A DNA stretch of 64,000 bases from Astrobacterium formosum. GTDB lineage: Bacteria; Pseudomonadota; Alphaproteobacteria; Rhizobiales; Xanthobacteraceae. Each line of letters begins with the position of its first letter. The stretch's first letter is position 1. The translations under genes were made by a program, and so were the position numbers. The notes beneath the pieces are model-generated. The model was not told where the DNA came from and did not search any database. It saw only the letters and a list, made by a program, of their open reading frames with translations. This document shows, piece after piece, positions 18,187-29,620 of the stretch. Location: positions 49,192 through 113,191 of the forward strand of contig JAVDCA010000026.1 in assembly GCA_030848545.1 (NCBI GenBank), in the 5' to 3' direction.

Positions 18187-18213
18187 AAAAAGGCCCCGGA
18201 CTTGCCGGGGCCT
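18187..18213 (-). terminator. Intrinsic terminator of ftsH
   Basis: The stem AGGCCCCGG/CCGGGGCCT with a 5-base loop is followed on the minus strand by a run of T (TTTTT, the complement of AAAAA at 18187-18191). It sits 26 bases past the ftsH stop and is a textbook rho-independent terminator. Confidence 0.88.
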
Positions 18214-18238
18214 CTTCCCAATTCAGTTCGCCGAGGCC

Positions 18239-20164
<1,926 letters not shown>

Positions 20165-20321
20165 CCTGCGACCCTCGTGGCGCGCATCCGACCCGGCAAG
20201 GGATCTCGTCCCCGCGCTCGCCGGCTTCCCCTAAGAGCCCAATGTAGGTGGCCGGGGGCCCCATGCCAAGCAAGGGGGGCGGTTTTTGGTGATTTTGCGA
20301 CCCCGTTGGTGAACGGGGCGG

Positions 20322-21365
20322 TTACTTGCGTCTCTGCGACTTTGGTCGCGCGACCTTCGCACGACTGCCCGGATACCGGCGCGGCGGCGCCCGATCGACC
20401 GTGACCTTATCGGCGAGCGTGATCAGCGCACCGGCGAGCGTGCGGCGCAGGCGTCCACCGGCCGTCAGGGTGGCGCGAATGGCGCTCATCAGGGCTTCCA
20501 GCTTGGCGAGTTCGACCGGTCCTTCGTCGCCCACCTGGGCGACGGCGCGACCGATGAGCCGCAGCGCAAGCTCGTCGGGCAATCCTGCAAGGCCGGCGCG
20601 GTCGAGCACGACCGGGCGCTGCCGCGGCCATTCGCCGCCGGCCAGCCGGGCGCCGGCCTCGTCGGCCAGGCTTTCCAGCGCCATCTCGGCACGCCGCAGC
20701 CGGTGGGCGAGGACGCCGACACGGCGCGCCGACAGGCCTTCGGCCTCCAGAACCGGCATGAGGGTGCGGATGCGCACGCGGGTATAATGCGGATCGCGAT
20801 TGGACGGATCGTCCGCATAGGCGATGCCGGCGGCCTTAAGGGTGGCGAGGAGCCGCGCCTTGGTGACGGCGAGCAGCGGCCGGACGACGAAGAACGCATC
20901 GACTGGCGTAACGGCAGCCATGCCGGCGAGCCCGGTCGGCCCGCTGCCGCGCACCATGCGGATCAAGACCGTCTCGGCCTGGTCGTCGAGCGTGTGGGCG
21001 GTGACGATGCAGCGCGCCTTGGCGGCACGCGCCGCCTGACCGAGCAGGCGATAGCGCTCGCGCCGGGCGCGTTCCTGCACGGCGCTCGTCGGCTTGTCGC
21101 CGCGCCAGCGCAGGGTGCGGTGGGCGACGCCCAAGGTGCGGGCGAAGCGTTTGACGGCCGCCGCCTCGCGGGCGGCTTCCACACGCAGGCCGTGGTCGAT
21201 GGTCACCGCCAGGAGGGTGGGGCCGCGTCGCCGGCGGCGGCGCCAGCGGGCCGCCAGCCACAGAAGCGCCGTCGAATCGGGGCCGCCGGAGACAGCGAGC
21301 ACCAGCGCCGGTTCATCGGCCAGGGACGCGAACAGGGCATCGGCCTCGGCGTCGGAAATCGCCAA
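20322..21365 (-). CDS. tilS: tRNA(Ile)-lysidine synthetase TilS
   Basis: TilS attaches lysine to cytidine 34 of tRNA-Ile(CAU) so that it reads AUA. The PP-loop ATPase motif AVSGGPDSTALLWLAARW is near the N-terminus, and HTLDDQAETVLIRMVRGSG follows at about 120. The C-terminus ends in a basic tail. The start is uncertain: no ATG exists in frame close to the first conserved residues, and TTG at 21363-21365 was chosen because it leaves about 20 residues before the P-loop, as in relatives. The frame remains open upstream through the 18-bp repeat pair and into cpoB. Length with this start is 347 residues. Confidence 0.88.
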   Translation of the reverse strand: MAISDAEADALFASLADEPALVLAVSGGPDSTALLWLAARWRRRRRRGPTLLAVTIDHGLRVEAAREAAAVKRFARTLGVAHRTLRWRGDKPTSAVQERARRERYRLLGQAARAAKARCIVTAHTLDDQAETVLIRMVRGSGPTGLAGMAAVTPVDAFFVVRPLLAVTKARLLATLKAAGIAYADDPSNRDPHYTRVRIRTLMPVLEAEGLSARRVGVLAHRLRRAEMALESLADEAGARLAGGEWPRQRPVVLDRAGLAGLPDELALRLIGRAVAQVGDEGPVELAKLEALMSAIRATLTAGGRLRRTLAGALITLADKVTVDRAPPRRYPGSRAKVARPKSQRRK

Positions 21366-21410
21366 TGTGCTGTCGGCGGGCGCAGGCAACGGCTTGGTCT
21401 TTCGATCGCC

Positions 21411-21446
21411 CTCATGCGAGGGCAAACCCTCGTGCGAGGGCAAACC
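21411..21446. repeat. Tandem 18-bp palindromic repeat in the cpoB-tilS gap
   Basis: Two units (21411-21428 and 21429-21446) differ by one base. Each has the hairpin core CCCTCG/CGAGGG type followed by GCAAACC, and a degenerate third unit follows to about 21462. In the tilS frame they read GLPSHEGLPSHEG. They may influence tilS translation or be a REP-like insertion. Confidence 0.7.
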
Positions 21447-21468
21447 TTCCTGGAAGGCAAAGGTCGGG

Positions 21469-22503
21469 TCAGCAGCGAAGCCGCTTCTGCTCGCGCTCCA
21501 CCGCCTGCTTGATGGTGGTCGAGGCGCGCGGATATTTGCGCTGGATCTCGCCGAAGGTGGCGCAGGAGAGTTCCTTCTCGCGCAGCATCGCCAGCGACTG
21601 ACCGAGTCGCAGGAGCGCCTCGGCGGCCTTGGGGCTCTTCTCATAGGTCTTGGACATGGACAGGAAGGCGTCCGCCGCCTCGCGCCAATTCTGCCGCTGG
21701 AACATGCTCTCGCCCAGCCAGTACTGGGCGTCGGGAGCGAGGCGGTCGGCGGAATTCCTCTGCAGGAAGGCGCGGAACCCCGCCTCGGCGCCGGCGTAGT
21801 CCTTGCGCAGCAAGGCGTTGTAGGCATGATCGAATTCGTCGCGCGGCGTTGCCGCCGGCAGCGCGGCGGTGCGCGTGCCCGTCTGGCTGGGGCTGCGCGG
21901 GGGCGGCGGCGGCAACGAGCCGTCGGCCGACGCGGCCAGGGCCGGATCGCGCGACGCATTGGCCGACAGGGTCGAGAGGTCGAGCGGAGCTCCCGGGTCA
22001 CGCCCGCCCGGAGCGCCGACGCCGGAACTTTCCGCCGCCGTCAGAGGCTCCGACGGCGCCGTCGTGCCGAGCAGCCGCGGGGCCCCGGGGGCGGCCGGAT
22101 TCTGGTTGGGGTCGAACGCATCGGAGCGCCGTCCGGACCCGGCCGGCGCCGGCTGCTGGTATTGGGGCGCCTGGTGCTGGGGCTGGACCGATGGAGGCTG
22201 CGTCGCCGCGGGCCGCTGCGGCGCGCCCGGACGGGCGCCGCCCTTGCCGCCCAGTTCCTGGAAGCGGAACTCATTGTCTTCCTGCATGCGCTTGAGCGCC
22301 TGGTCGAGCTGCTGATTGCGGTACTGCAACTGCTCGATCGTGCCGGTCAACTGGCGGACCTGATTTTCCATGCGTTCGATGCGCATGACCAGTTCCTCGG
22401 CCGACATCTGCGCGGCCGCGGGCCGGCCGGACAGCATGATGGCTGCAGCGGCAACCGTCAGGAGGGTGATCGGCAGGACGAAGCGAAATCTCACGTGTGT
22501 CAT
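21469..22503 (-). CDS. cpoB: Cell division coordinator CpoB (YbgF)
   Basis: CpoB is a periplasmic protein that links the Tol-Pal machine with peptidoglycan synthesis at the division site. The 344-residue product has a signal peptide (cleavage near AAAQ, about residue 31), an N-terminal coiled coil at about 35-75 rich in Gln and Glu that forms trimers in relatives, a long Pro/Gln/Ser-rich linker (about 85-215), and three C-terminal tetratricopeptide repeats starting at DEFDHAYNALLRKDYAGAE. Start ATG 22501-22503. It follows pal after a terminator-like hairpin. Confidence 0.92.
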   Translation of the reverse strand: MTHVRFRFVLPITLLTVAAAAIMLSGRPAAAQMSAEELVMRIERMENQVRQLTGTIEQLQYRNQQLDQALKRMQEDNEFRFQELGGKGGARPGAPQRPAATQPPSVQPQHQAPQYQQPAPAGSGRRSDAFDPNQNPAAPGAPRLLGTTAPSEPLTAAESSGVGAPGGRDPGAPLDLSTLSANASRDPALAASADGSLPPPPPRSPSQTGTRTAALPAATPRDEFDHAYNALLRKDYAGAEAGFRAFLQRNSADRLAPDAQYWLGESMFQRQNWREAADAFLSMSKTYEKSPKAAEALLRLGQSLAMLREKELSCATFGEIQRKYPRASTTIKQAVEREQKRLRC

Positions 22504-22628
22504 GGGGCTGTTCTGGCTGGGGTGATGCAGCCGAGGTTTACCATACCGAAGGCTGAGTCCAAATTGTGACTGGCGTCGTTCCGGGGCGGCCGATGGAGAC
22601 GCCCCCGAACGCCGGGCTTGCCGGCAGT

Positions 22629-22663
22629 GAAACAAACGGCCGGCACCCGAAGATGCCGGCCGT
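22629..22663 (-). terminator. Terminator after pal
   Basis: A 10-bp perfect stem ACGGCCGGCA/TGCCGGCCGT with an 8-base loop is followed on the minus strand by TTGTTT. It lies about 85 bases beyond the pal stop, between pal and cpoB, and probably reduces read-through from pal into cpoB. Confidence 0.7.
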
Positions 22664-22747
22664 CCCCTCCACCCATCTGGTTCAGGACGCGGGCCGAAAA
22701 GCCGTTCGCCGGCTTTGCACGGCTGCCATGTCCGATCAGGTCGTCCG

Positions 22748-23242
22748 TCAGGAGCCCGCGTTGAGCACCGTGACGGCGCGCCGGTTCTGCGACCAGCACG
22801 AAATGTCGTTGCACACCGCCACCGGCCGCTCCTTGCCGTAGGAGATGGTGCGCATGCGCGAGGCGTTGATGCCGCGGGCGGCGAGATAATCGCGCGTCGC
22901 CTGGGCACGGCGTGCTCCCAGCGCGATGTTGTATTCGCGGGTGCCGCGCTCGTCCGCATGGCCCTCGATGGTGAATGAGTAGCGGTTGTACTGGCTGAGC
23001 CACTGCGCCTGCTTGTCGAGCGTGGCGCGCGACACCGGCGTCAACTCGGTCGAGTCGCTCTCGAAGAACACGCGGTCACCCACATTGACCACGAAGTCCT
23101 GCTGACTGCCGGGGACGGCAGCAGCGCCGGACATGCCGTCGAGACCCTCGTTGGGCTTGTTGGCGCAAGCGGCGATGGTGAGCGCGGCGACGATGATGGC
23201 GGCGAATCTCGCCGCGCGGGAAAAACGCATGACACTCGGCAT
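22748..23242 (-). CDS. pal: Peptidoglycan-associated lipoprotein Pal
   Basis: Pal is the outer-membrane lipoprotein that binds peptidoglycan and TolB. The 164-residue product has a lipoprotein signal with IAACANKP (acylated Cys near residue 26) and an OmpA-like domain at about 55-160, including TIEGHADERGTREYNIALG and the terminal NRRAVTVLN. Start ATG 23240-23242 has AGGAG 8 bases upstream; a longer open frame upstream is noncoding in character. Normally pal directly follows tolB. Here the distance is about 6.4 kb because of the plus-strand desulfidase module, so pal must have its own promoter within 23243-23874. Confidence 0.96.
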   Translation of the reverse strand: MPSVMRFSRAARFAAIIVAALTIAACANKPNEGLDGMSGAAAVPGSQQDFVVNVGDRVFFESDSTELTPVSRATLDKQAQWLSQYNRYSFTIEGHADERGTREYNIALGARRAQATRDYLAARGINASRMRTISYGKERPVAVCNDISCWSQNRRAVTVLNAGS

Positions 23243-23874
23243 GCCGATTGCTCCTTTTGCTTCACCGGCCGGGCCGATGCACCGGCGACGACTTGCATCG
23301 CCGTCCGAACACACCCGTCGATTGGGGTCCGAGACCCCATCCATTCCCGATCGGTCTTCCGTCCGGCCGGAATGGCGCCCTGCCCCCGACCTTTCGGCTG
23401 CCCCAGGTCTACCAGCCGGTTCGTTAAGCGAAGGTTTTATCAACCTTGACGAGGCCTTGCCGAGGCACCTGCAAACCGTGGAGTCGGCCGAAACCCTTTG
23501 TAGTGGTTAATGCGGCGTGAACGCGGCAGAAACAAGGGAACTGATGCGCCTCCCGCCTCCGGACGCGACTCTCGGCCCATCTTCCTCCGCTTGTTGCGGC
23601 CGGGACACGGAGCAGCGAGGCAGCGGCCCCTCCCCCGCAACCTGAGGAGAGAGGCAACCATCCATTCGGCCGGCCCACCGGGCCGACAACGAGCCTGTCG
23701 GCATAGACGTACCCCCGGCCGGTTCGACGTAACGGCAAGCTCGCGCGACCGAGTAGGCTTCGAGAACGCCTCGCACCAGTGCCGTGGCATCGCCCGGTGT
23801 CGGTTGATTGACCGGACTTCTCGATACGGGAATACTCGCCGGAAGCCCCCAAGACTCGCGAGCGACGACGAGGC
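23243..23874. other. Divergent intergenic region, pal / sigma-54 regulator
   Basis: No credible gene lies in these 632 bases. The region holds the presumed pal promoter. A hairpin AAGGTT-TTATC-AACCTT is at 23431-23447. A 12-mer GTGGTTAATGCG (23503-23514) recurs in front of tolQ at 33424-33435; read on the minus strand it contains TTAACCA, resembling a CtrA half-site. A short dyad TGCC-GT-GGCA at 23780-23789 precedes the regulator start and resembles half of the larger dyad at 26023. Confidence 0.5.
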
Positions 23875-25632
<1,758 letters not shown>

Positions 25633-25720
25633 GCGCCTTCGAGCGAAGCCATGCGTCGAAAACATTCCGTGACTGACGGCTGCATCGCGGGCTCCAGATA
25701 TCCTCGCGACTTCTCATTTT

Positions 25721-25747
25721 GCGAATCTGGCGGCAGATGAAATTCGC
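25721..25747. promoter_or_regulatory. Nested inverted repeat downstream of the regulator gene
   Basis: An inner dyad ATCTG-GCGG-CAGAT (25725-25738) sits within outer arms GCGAAT and ATTCGC. It begins 88 bases after the regulator stop. It may be a terminator without a T-run or a distal binding site; nothing decides between these. Confidence 0.3.
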
Positions 25748-26022
25748 GCAATATCAATCGCCTCTGCGAAACACTTGCCAATTTGAGAATTTTTCCAGAC
25801 CGCATCCCCGCGCATTCGTCACGAGGCCCGCGGGCGCAGAGGTGTCAAGCGACCTCCGTGGCCGCCGCCGCCGGCAGCATTCCGCGTCACCCGACATCCA
25901 TTAGCCCGGAGAGCACGACGTCACCGGCACGGCGTCTGCGACCACCCGAATTTGTATTGAAGGTCAAGTTCTTGCGGCGTGCGCGCCGACTACCCGATGG
26001 TCCGCCACGCATGTACTCGCGT

Positions 26023-26037
26023 GTGCCGTCACGGCAC
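26023..26037. promoter_or_regulatory. Perfect 15-bp dyad, candidate activator-binding site
   Basis: GTGCCGT-C-ACGGCAC is an exact palindrome centred about 98 bases upstream of the -24 element. That is the normal place for an upstream activating sequence of a sigma-54 activator. A related segment TCACCGGCACG lies at 25921-25931. Binding by the adjacent regulator is inferred. Confidence 0.5.
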
Positions 26038-26127
26038 GACATCGGACCGGCCGGTCTCGCGTATTGCCGGTGCAGAAAGCGACGGCGCGTTCAGCGAACT
26101 TCGCCGCAGCGGCATGCGCCGACCATC

Positions 26128-26143
26128 TGGCATGGATCATGCT
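26128..26143 (+). promoter_or_regulatory. Sigma-54 (-24/-12) promoter of the transporter operon
   Basis: TGGCATG-GATC-ATGCT matches the consensus TGGCACG-N4-TTGCW except for two bases, with GG and GC exactly 10 bases apart. Transcription would start near 26154, giving a leader of about 30 bases that includes the AAAGGGGG ribosome site. The sigma-54 activator gene immediately upstream makes this assignment convincing. Confidence 0.7.
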
Positions 26144-26183
26144 GATCCGCCATTCGCAAACTGTCCGCAAAGGGGGATGCGTG

Positions 26184-27545
26184 ATGCAACACGACAGTCA
26201 GGCGATCATGGTCGCTCGATCTCCGACGAAAGGATCGTCGTTCAAATACGGAATCGGATTCGTCCTGCTCGCCGCGATCGTCGGCGCCGTATTCTATTTC
26301 TCGATCTACAAGAGCTACATCGGCGAACACAAGGTCGACACCGCCGAAGCGTTCATCCTCATGCTTCTGGCGCTGGCCATCGGCGACTTCGTCTCGATCA
26401 AGACGAAGGCGATGATTCCGTCCATCTTCGTGACCGCGGCGCTGTTCATCGTCGGCTTCTGGACGGTCTTTCCGAAGAACATCCTCGAGCTCGGAGGCGT
26501 CGCCCCGAACCTTCCGGGCTTCTTCGTCATGATGATGGTGACCCATCTCGGCACCATGCTCAACAAGGACGAGCTGATCGCCCAGTGGAAGACCGTCCTG
26601 GTGACGATTGCCGGCATGGCGGGCATCATCCTCGCGATCATGACGGTGGGCCGGTTCTTCGTCGGCACCGAGATCGCCGCCACGGCGGCGCCGCCGCTCA
26701 CCGGCGGCTTGGTCTCGGCGATCATCATGCAGAACGCCGTCAAGGCGAACGAATACCTGGTGATCATCGCGATGGCCATGTACGTCCTGCAGGGCTTCGT
26801 CGGCTTCCCGCTCATCAACTACTGTCTTAGAATCGAAGGCCAGGACATGCTGCGGCGGTTCCGGGCCGGTGAGATTTCGCTCGAATCCGTCAAGGCCAAG
26901 AAAAAGACCGACATGGAGACGGGCCTCGGAGAAGGCGGTGAAACGGACAAGTACCGCATCTTCCCGGCGACTCCGAAGGAGTACCAGACCGACTTCGTCA
27001 TTCTCCTGAAGACGGTCGCGCTGGTCATCGTCTCGGGTTATCTCGAGCCGCTCACCGGGGGCACGGTGTCGAAGTTCGTTTTCGCGCTCGTCCTCGGCGT
27101 CGCCGCGGCGGAGACCGGCTTCATCGAACGAAAGCCCCTCGACCTGTCGCGCAGCTTCGGCCTGTTCCTGACGATCATCATGATGTTCGTTTTCTCCGGC
27201 CTCAAGAGCGTGACGCTGGAGATGCTGCAGAAGATCCTGTTCGACTACGCAATCCTCATCTCCCTGTCGACCGTCGGCATCGCGGCCTTGTCGATCCCGC
27301 TCGGCAAACTGATCGGCCTCAGCAAGGCGATGTCGTTCGCGATCGGCCTCGGCACCATCGCGGGCGGCTTTCCGGCGAGCTACGTGCTCAGCAACGAGTC
27401 GGCCAAGCTGCAGTCAGCGAACGAGCCGGAATACGAGTTCCTGCTCGAACACTTTCTCCCCAAGACGCTCGTGTCCGGCTTCGTCAGCGCGACGTCCGGG
27501 TCGGTGATCATCGCGGGCCTCTTCGCCAAGATCTATTTCGGTTGA
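26184..27545 (+). CDS. Uncharacterised multi-spanning transporter of the desulfidase module
   Basis: The 453-residue protein is an integral inner-membrane protein with roughly ten to twelve hydrophobic helices and a hydrophilic loop of about 60 residues in the middle (about 225-285, KAKKKTDMETGLGEGGETDK). The two halves each carry Gly/Pro-rich re-entrant-like segments (LTGGLVSAIIMQNAVKANE and GTIAGGFPASYVLSNES), the pattern of sodium-driven carboxylate/glutamate symporters, but I cannot name the family. Start ATG 26184 follows AAAGGGGG; the frame continues 40 codons upstream across the promoter. The location suggests uptake of the compound handled by the two downstream enzymes. Confidence 0.8.
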   Translation: MQHDSQAIMVARSPTKGSSFKYGIGFVLLAAIVGAVFYFSIYKSYIGEHKVDTAEAFILMLLALAIGDFVSIKTKAMIPSIFVTAALFIVGFWTVFPKNILELGGVAPNLPGFFVMMMVTHLGTMLNKDELIAQWKTVLVTIAGMAGIILAIMTVGRFFVGTEIAATAAPPLTGGLVSAIIMQNAVKANEYLVIIAMAMYVLQGFVGFPLINYCLRIEGQDMLRRFRAGEISLESVKAKKKTDMETGLGEGGETDKYRIFPATPKEYQTDFVILLKTVALVIVSGYLEPLTGGTVSKFVFALVLGVAAAETGFIERKPLDLSRSFGLFLTIIMMFVFSGLKSVTLEMLQKILFDYAILISLSTVGIAALSIPLGKLIGLSKAMSFAIGLGTIAGGFPASYVLSNESAKLQSANEPEYEFLLEHFLPKTLVSGFVSATSGSVIIAGLFAKIYFG

Positions 27546-27573
27546 ACGAACCATCGAACGGAGAAACCATCCA

Positions 27574-28077
27574 ATGTGCGCACTCAACCAGCCCAAGAAC
27601 ACCAGCGATCCGGTCATCAACAAGATCCGCAGCGCCATCGTGCATCGCGGCCTGTGGATGGGATTGATCCTCAAGGAGGCCAAGAAGCGCGGTCTCGACT
27701 GGGAGGCGATCGGCCACGCGGCGGTGTTCGACACCGGCTGCATGCATGGTGACGGCATCAAGGAACGGATGGATGTTCCCGGCAGCATGGTTTCGTTCGG
27801 CAACACGTTCTTCACCGACGACATCAAGAAGATCTTCGAGATCGAGGTGAAGAAGCTCGATGAGAACGAGCTTTGCCTGGAATACGGCCATTGTCCGCTC
27901 GTGACGGCGTGGAAGCAGATCGGCGTCGACGACGAAATGCTGGTGAAACTGTGCGACATCGCCATGTCGGGCGACCGCGGCATCAAGAGCCGCTTCGACG
28001 ACTTCGAATTCGAACTCGGCAAGACGATCGCCGAAGGTCACCCGGTGTGCGAGGTCAAGTTCTCGCGCAAGAGCTGA
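27574..28077 (+). CDS. ATC hydrolase family protein (L-2-amino-thiazoline-4-carboxylate hydrolase-like)
   Basis: The 167-residue cytoplasmic protein matches the family named after L-2-amino-thiazoline-4-carboxylic acid hydrolase, enzymes that open the thiazoline ring on the way to cysteine. The conserved features are CLEYGHCPLVTAWKQIG (Cys101, His106, Cys107), LCDIAMSGDRGI (Cys127), then FEFELGKTIAEG and CEVKF (Cys159). The family has few tested members, so the exact substrate is open. The gene begins 28 bases after the transporter, with GGAGA in front, and is followed by a strong hairpin and then the cysteine desulfidase. The natural reading is that its product feeds the desulfidase. Confidence 0.8.
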   Translation: MCALNQPKNTSDPVINKIRSAIVHRGLWMGLILKEAKKRGLDWEAIGHAAVFDTGCMHGDGIKERMDVPGSMVSFGNTFFTDDIKKIFEIEVKKLDENELCLEYGHCPLVTAWKQIGVDDEMLVKLCDIAMSGDRGIKSRFDDFEFELGKTIAEGHPVCEVKFSRKS

Positions 28078-28086
28078 CCCCCGGGA

Positions 28087-28120
28087 GCGGACGCCGGCGG
28101 CTTACCTCGCCGGCGTCCGC
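28087..28120. other. Stable 13-bp hairpin between the hydrolase and desulfidase genes
   Basis: Arms GCGGACGCCGGCG (28087-28099) and their exact complement (28108-28120) enclose an 8-base loop. There is no T-run and the next start is 40 bases on. It probably stabilises or divides the polycistronic message rather than ending it. Confidence 0.7.
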
Positions 28121-28159
28121 AACCCCCGACCCGCACTGAAGAACGATCGAAAGAACGAC

Positions 28160-29446
28160 ATGAGCACGACCGCCGACATCCATCGAACCTATCTCGCCAT
28201 CCTGCGGCGCGAACTCGTTCCGGCGCTCGGGTGCACCGAGCCGATTGCGGTCGCCTATGCGGCGGCGGAGGCGGCGCGGGTGTTGGGGACGAGCCCGGAT
28301 CACGCCGAGATCTGGTGCAGCGGCAACATCATCAAGAACGTCATGGGCGTCGTCGTCCCCAACACCGGCGGCCTGAAGGGCGTCGATGCGGCGGCAATCG
28401 CCGGCATCATCGGCGGTGATTCCGGTCTCGGCATGCAGGTCCTCGAAACCGTCACGGCGGCCCGCCACGCCGAGATCCGCCGGCTCCTCGACGCACGCTT
28501 CTGCAGCACGCACCTCATCGAGGGAGAGGACAATCTCTTCATCATCGCCAAGGTCTTCGCCGGCGACCAAACCGCCGAAGTGGTCATCCGAGGGGCGCAC
28601 ACCAACATCGTCCGCGTCGTCAGGAGCGGCGAGGTCATCGTCGACGATGCCGGTGAAGACGACGTCGGCGAGAGTGTCGATGCCCCGTCGCCGGAGCTCA
28701 ACGTACGCGACATCCTGGCGTTCGCCGACACGGTCGCGCTCGACCAGATCGCCGACATTATCTCGGCCCAGATCGAAAAGAACACGCGCATCGCCGAGGA
28801 AGGCCTGCGGGGACAATACGGGGTCTGCGTCGGCAGAACGCTCCTCAAGCATTGCGGCAGTGATTTCAAGACCAGAGCCAAGGCGCGAGCGGCCGCCGGC
28901 AGTGACGCCCGCATGAGCGGATGCGCACTCCCGGTCATCATCAATTCGGGCAGCGGCAACCAGGGCATTGCGGTCTCGCTTCCAGTCATCACCTATGCGG
29001 AAGACATGAAGGTCGGCCGCGAGGAACTCTACCGCGCCCTCGTGCTGAGCAACCTCATCGCGATCCATCAGAAGACCGCCATCGGCAAACTGTCGGCGTT
29101 CTGCGGCGCCGTCAGCGCCGCCTGCGGCAGCGGTGCGGCGATCACCTACTTGTCCGGAGGCGATTACGAGGAGATCTGCAACACGATCACCAACACGTTG
29201 GCCAATGTCGGCGGGATCGTCTGCGACGGAGCCAAACCGTCCTGCGCCGCGAAAATCGCTTCGGCGGTCGACGCTGCCATCATGGCGCACCATCTCAGCG
29301 TCGAAGGCAAGGTATTCTCCGGTGGCGAGGGACTCGTCACGGCGGATGTCGAATGCACGATCGCCAATATCGGCCGGATGGCCAGTGAGGGGATGAAGTC
29401 GACGGATGTCGAGATTCTTCGACTCATGGTCGGCGGCGCGCGGTAG
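28160..29446 (+). CDS. cyuA: L-cysteine desulfidase, iron-sulfur type (CyuA/CdsB, UPF0597)
   Basis: This enzyme family splits L-cysteine into pyruvate, ammonia and sulfide with a labile [4Fe-4S] cluster; E. coli CyuA (YhaM) and the Methanocaldococcus CdsB belong to it. The 428-residue product has the active-site Cys25 in LGCTEPIAVAYA, and Cys315, Cys355 and Cys362, the last two in CDGAKPSC. The spacing (40 and 7) is that of the cluster ligands known from CdsB. The family is related to iron-sulfur serine dehydratases, so L-serine or D-cysteine are alternative substrates. It is the last gene of the module. Oxygen sensitivity of the cluster suggests action under low oxygen. Confidence 0.9.
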   Translation: MSTTADIHRTYLAILRRELVPALGCTEPIAVAYAAAEAARVLGTSPDHAEIWCSGNIIKNVMGVVVPNTGGLKGVDAAAIAGIIGGDSGLGMQVLETVTAARHAEIRRLLDARFCSTHLIEGEDNLFIIAKVFAGDQTAEVVIRGAHTNIVRVVRSGEVIVDDAGEDDVGESVDAPSPELNVRDILAFADTVALDQIADIISAQIEKNTRIAEEGLRGQYGVCVGRTLLKHCGSDFKTRAKARAAAGSDARMSGCALPVIINSGSGNQGIAVSLPVITYAEDMKVGREELYRALVLSNLIAIHQKTAIGKLSAFCGAVSAACGSGAAITYLSGGDYEEICNTITNTLANVGGIVCDGAKPSCAAKIASAVDAAIMAHHLSVEGKVFSGGEGLVTADVECTIANIGRMASEGMKSTDVEILRLMVGGAR

Positions 29447-29472
29447 AACGGCCCCGCGATAGGACTGCGGGC

Positions 29473-29491
29473 GCCCGGCCGTCGGCCGGGC
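29473..29491. terminator. Hairpin after the desulfidase gene
   Basis: GCCCGGCC-GTC-GGCCGGGC forms an 8-bp stem 27 bases after the stop. There is no T-run, so it is a weak or factor-dependent end of the module; the convergent tolB gene ends 130 bases further on. Confidence 0.45.
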
Positions 29492-29620
29492 GGCGATGAT
29501 CGGCGGTTTCGGAGCGAAAGGCTGACCATCTCGCGACCAGCATGTCCCGCGACACGACACGAGGAGGAGCGAGCCTCCACGTCATGCGCGCGATCCCGGT
29601 CCTGAGGTCAGCCTATGCGT

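Larger units (their letters stand above)
25633..26183. other. 551-base leader region of the transporter operon
   Basis: No gene is supported here. Open frames in the second half overlap the promoter elements listed separately and show no family resemblance. Apart from the two dyads (25721 and 26023) and the -24/-12 promoter (26128), a weaker GG-N10-GC match lies at 25961-25976. Confidence 0.6.

Noticed and set aside
21411..21446. Possible CRISPR-like repeat
   Set aside because: Only two adjacent 18-bp units with no spacers and no cas genes.
25961..25976. Additional sigma-54 promoter (GG-N10-GC)
   Set aside because: Spacing is right but the flanking consensus is poor, and the site at 26128-26143 is much better and closer to the gene.
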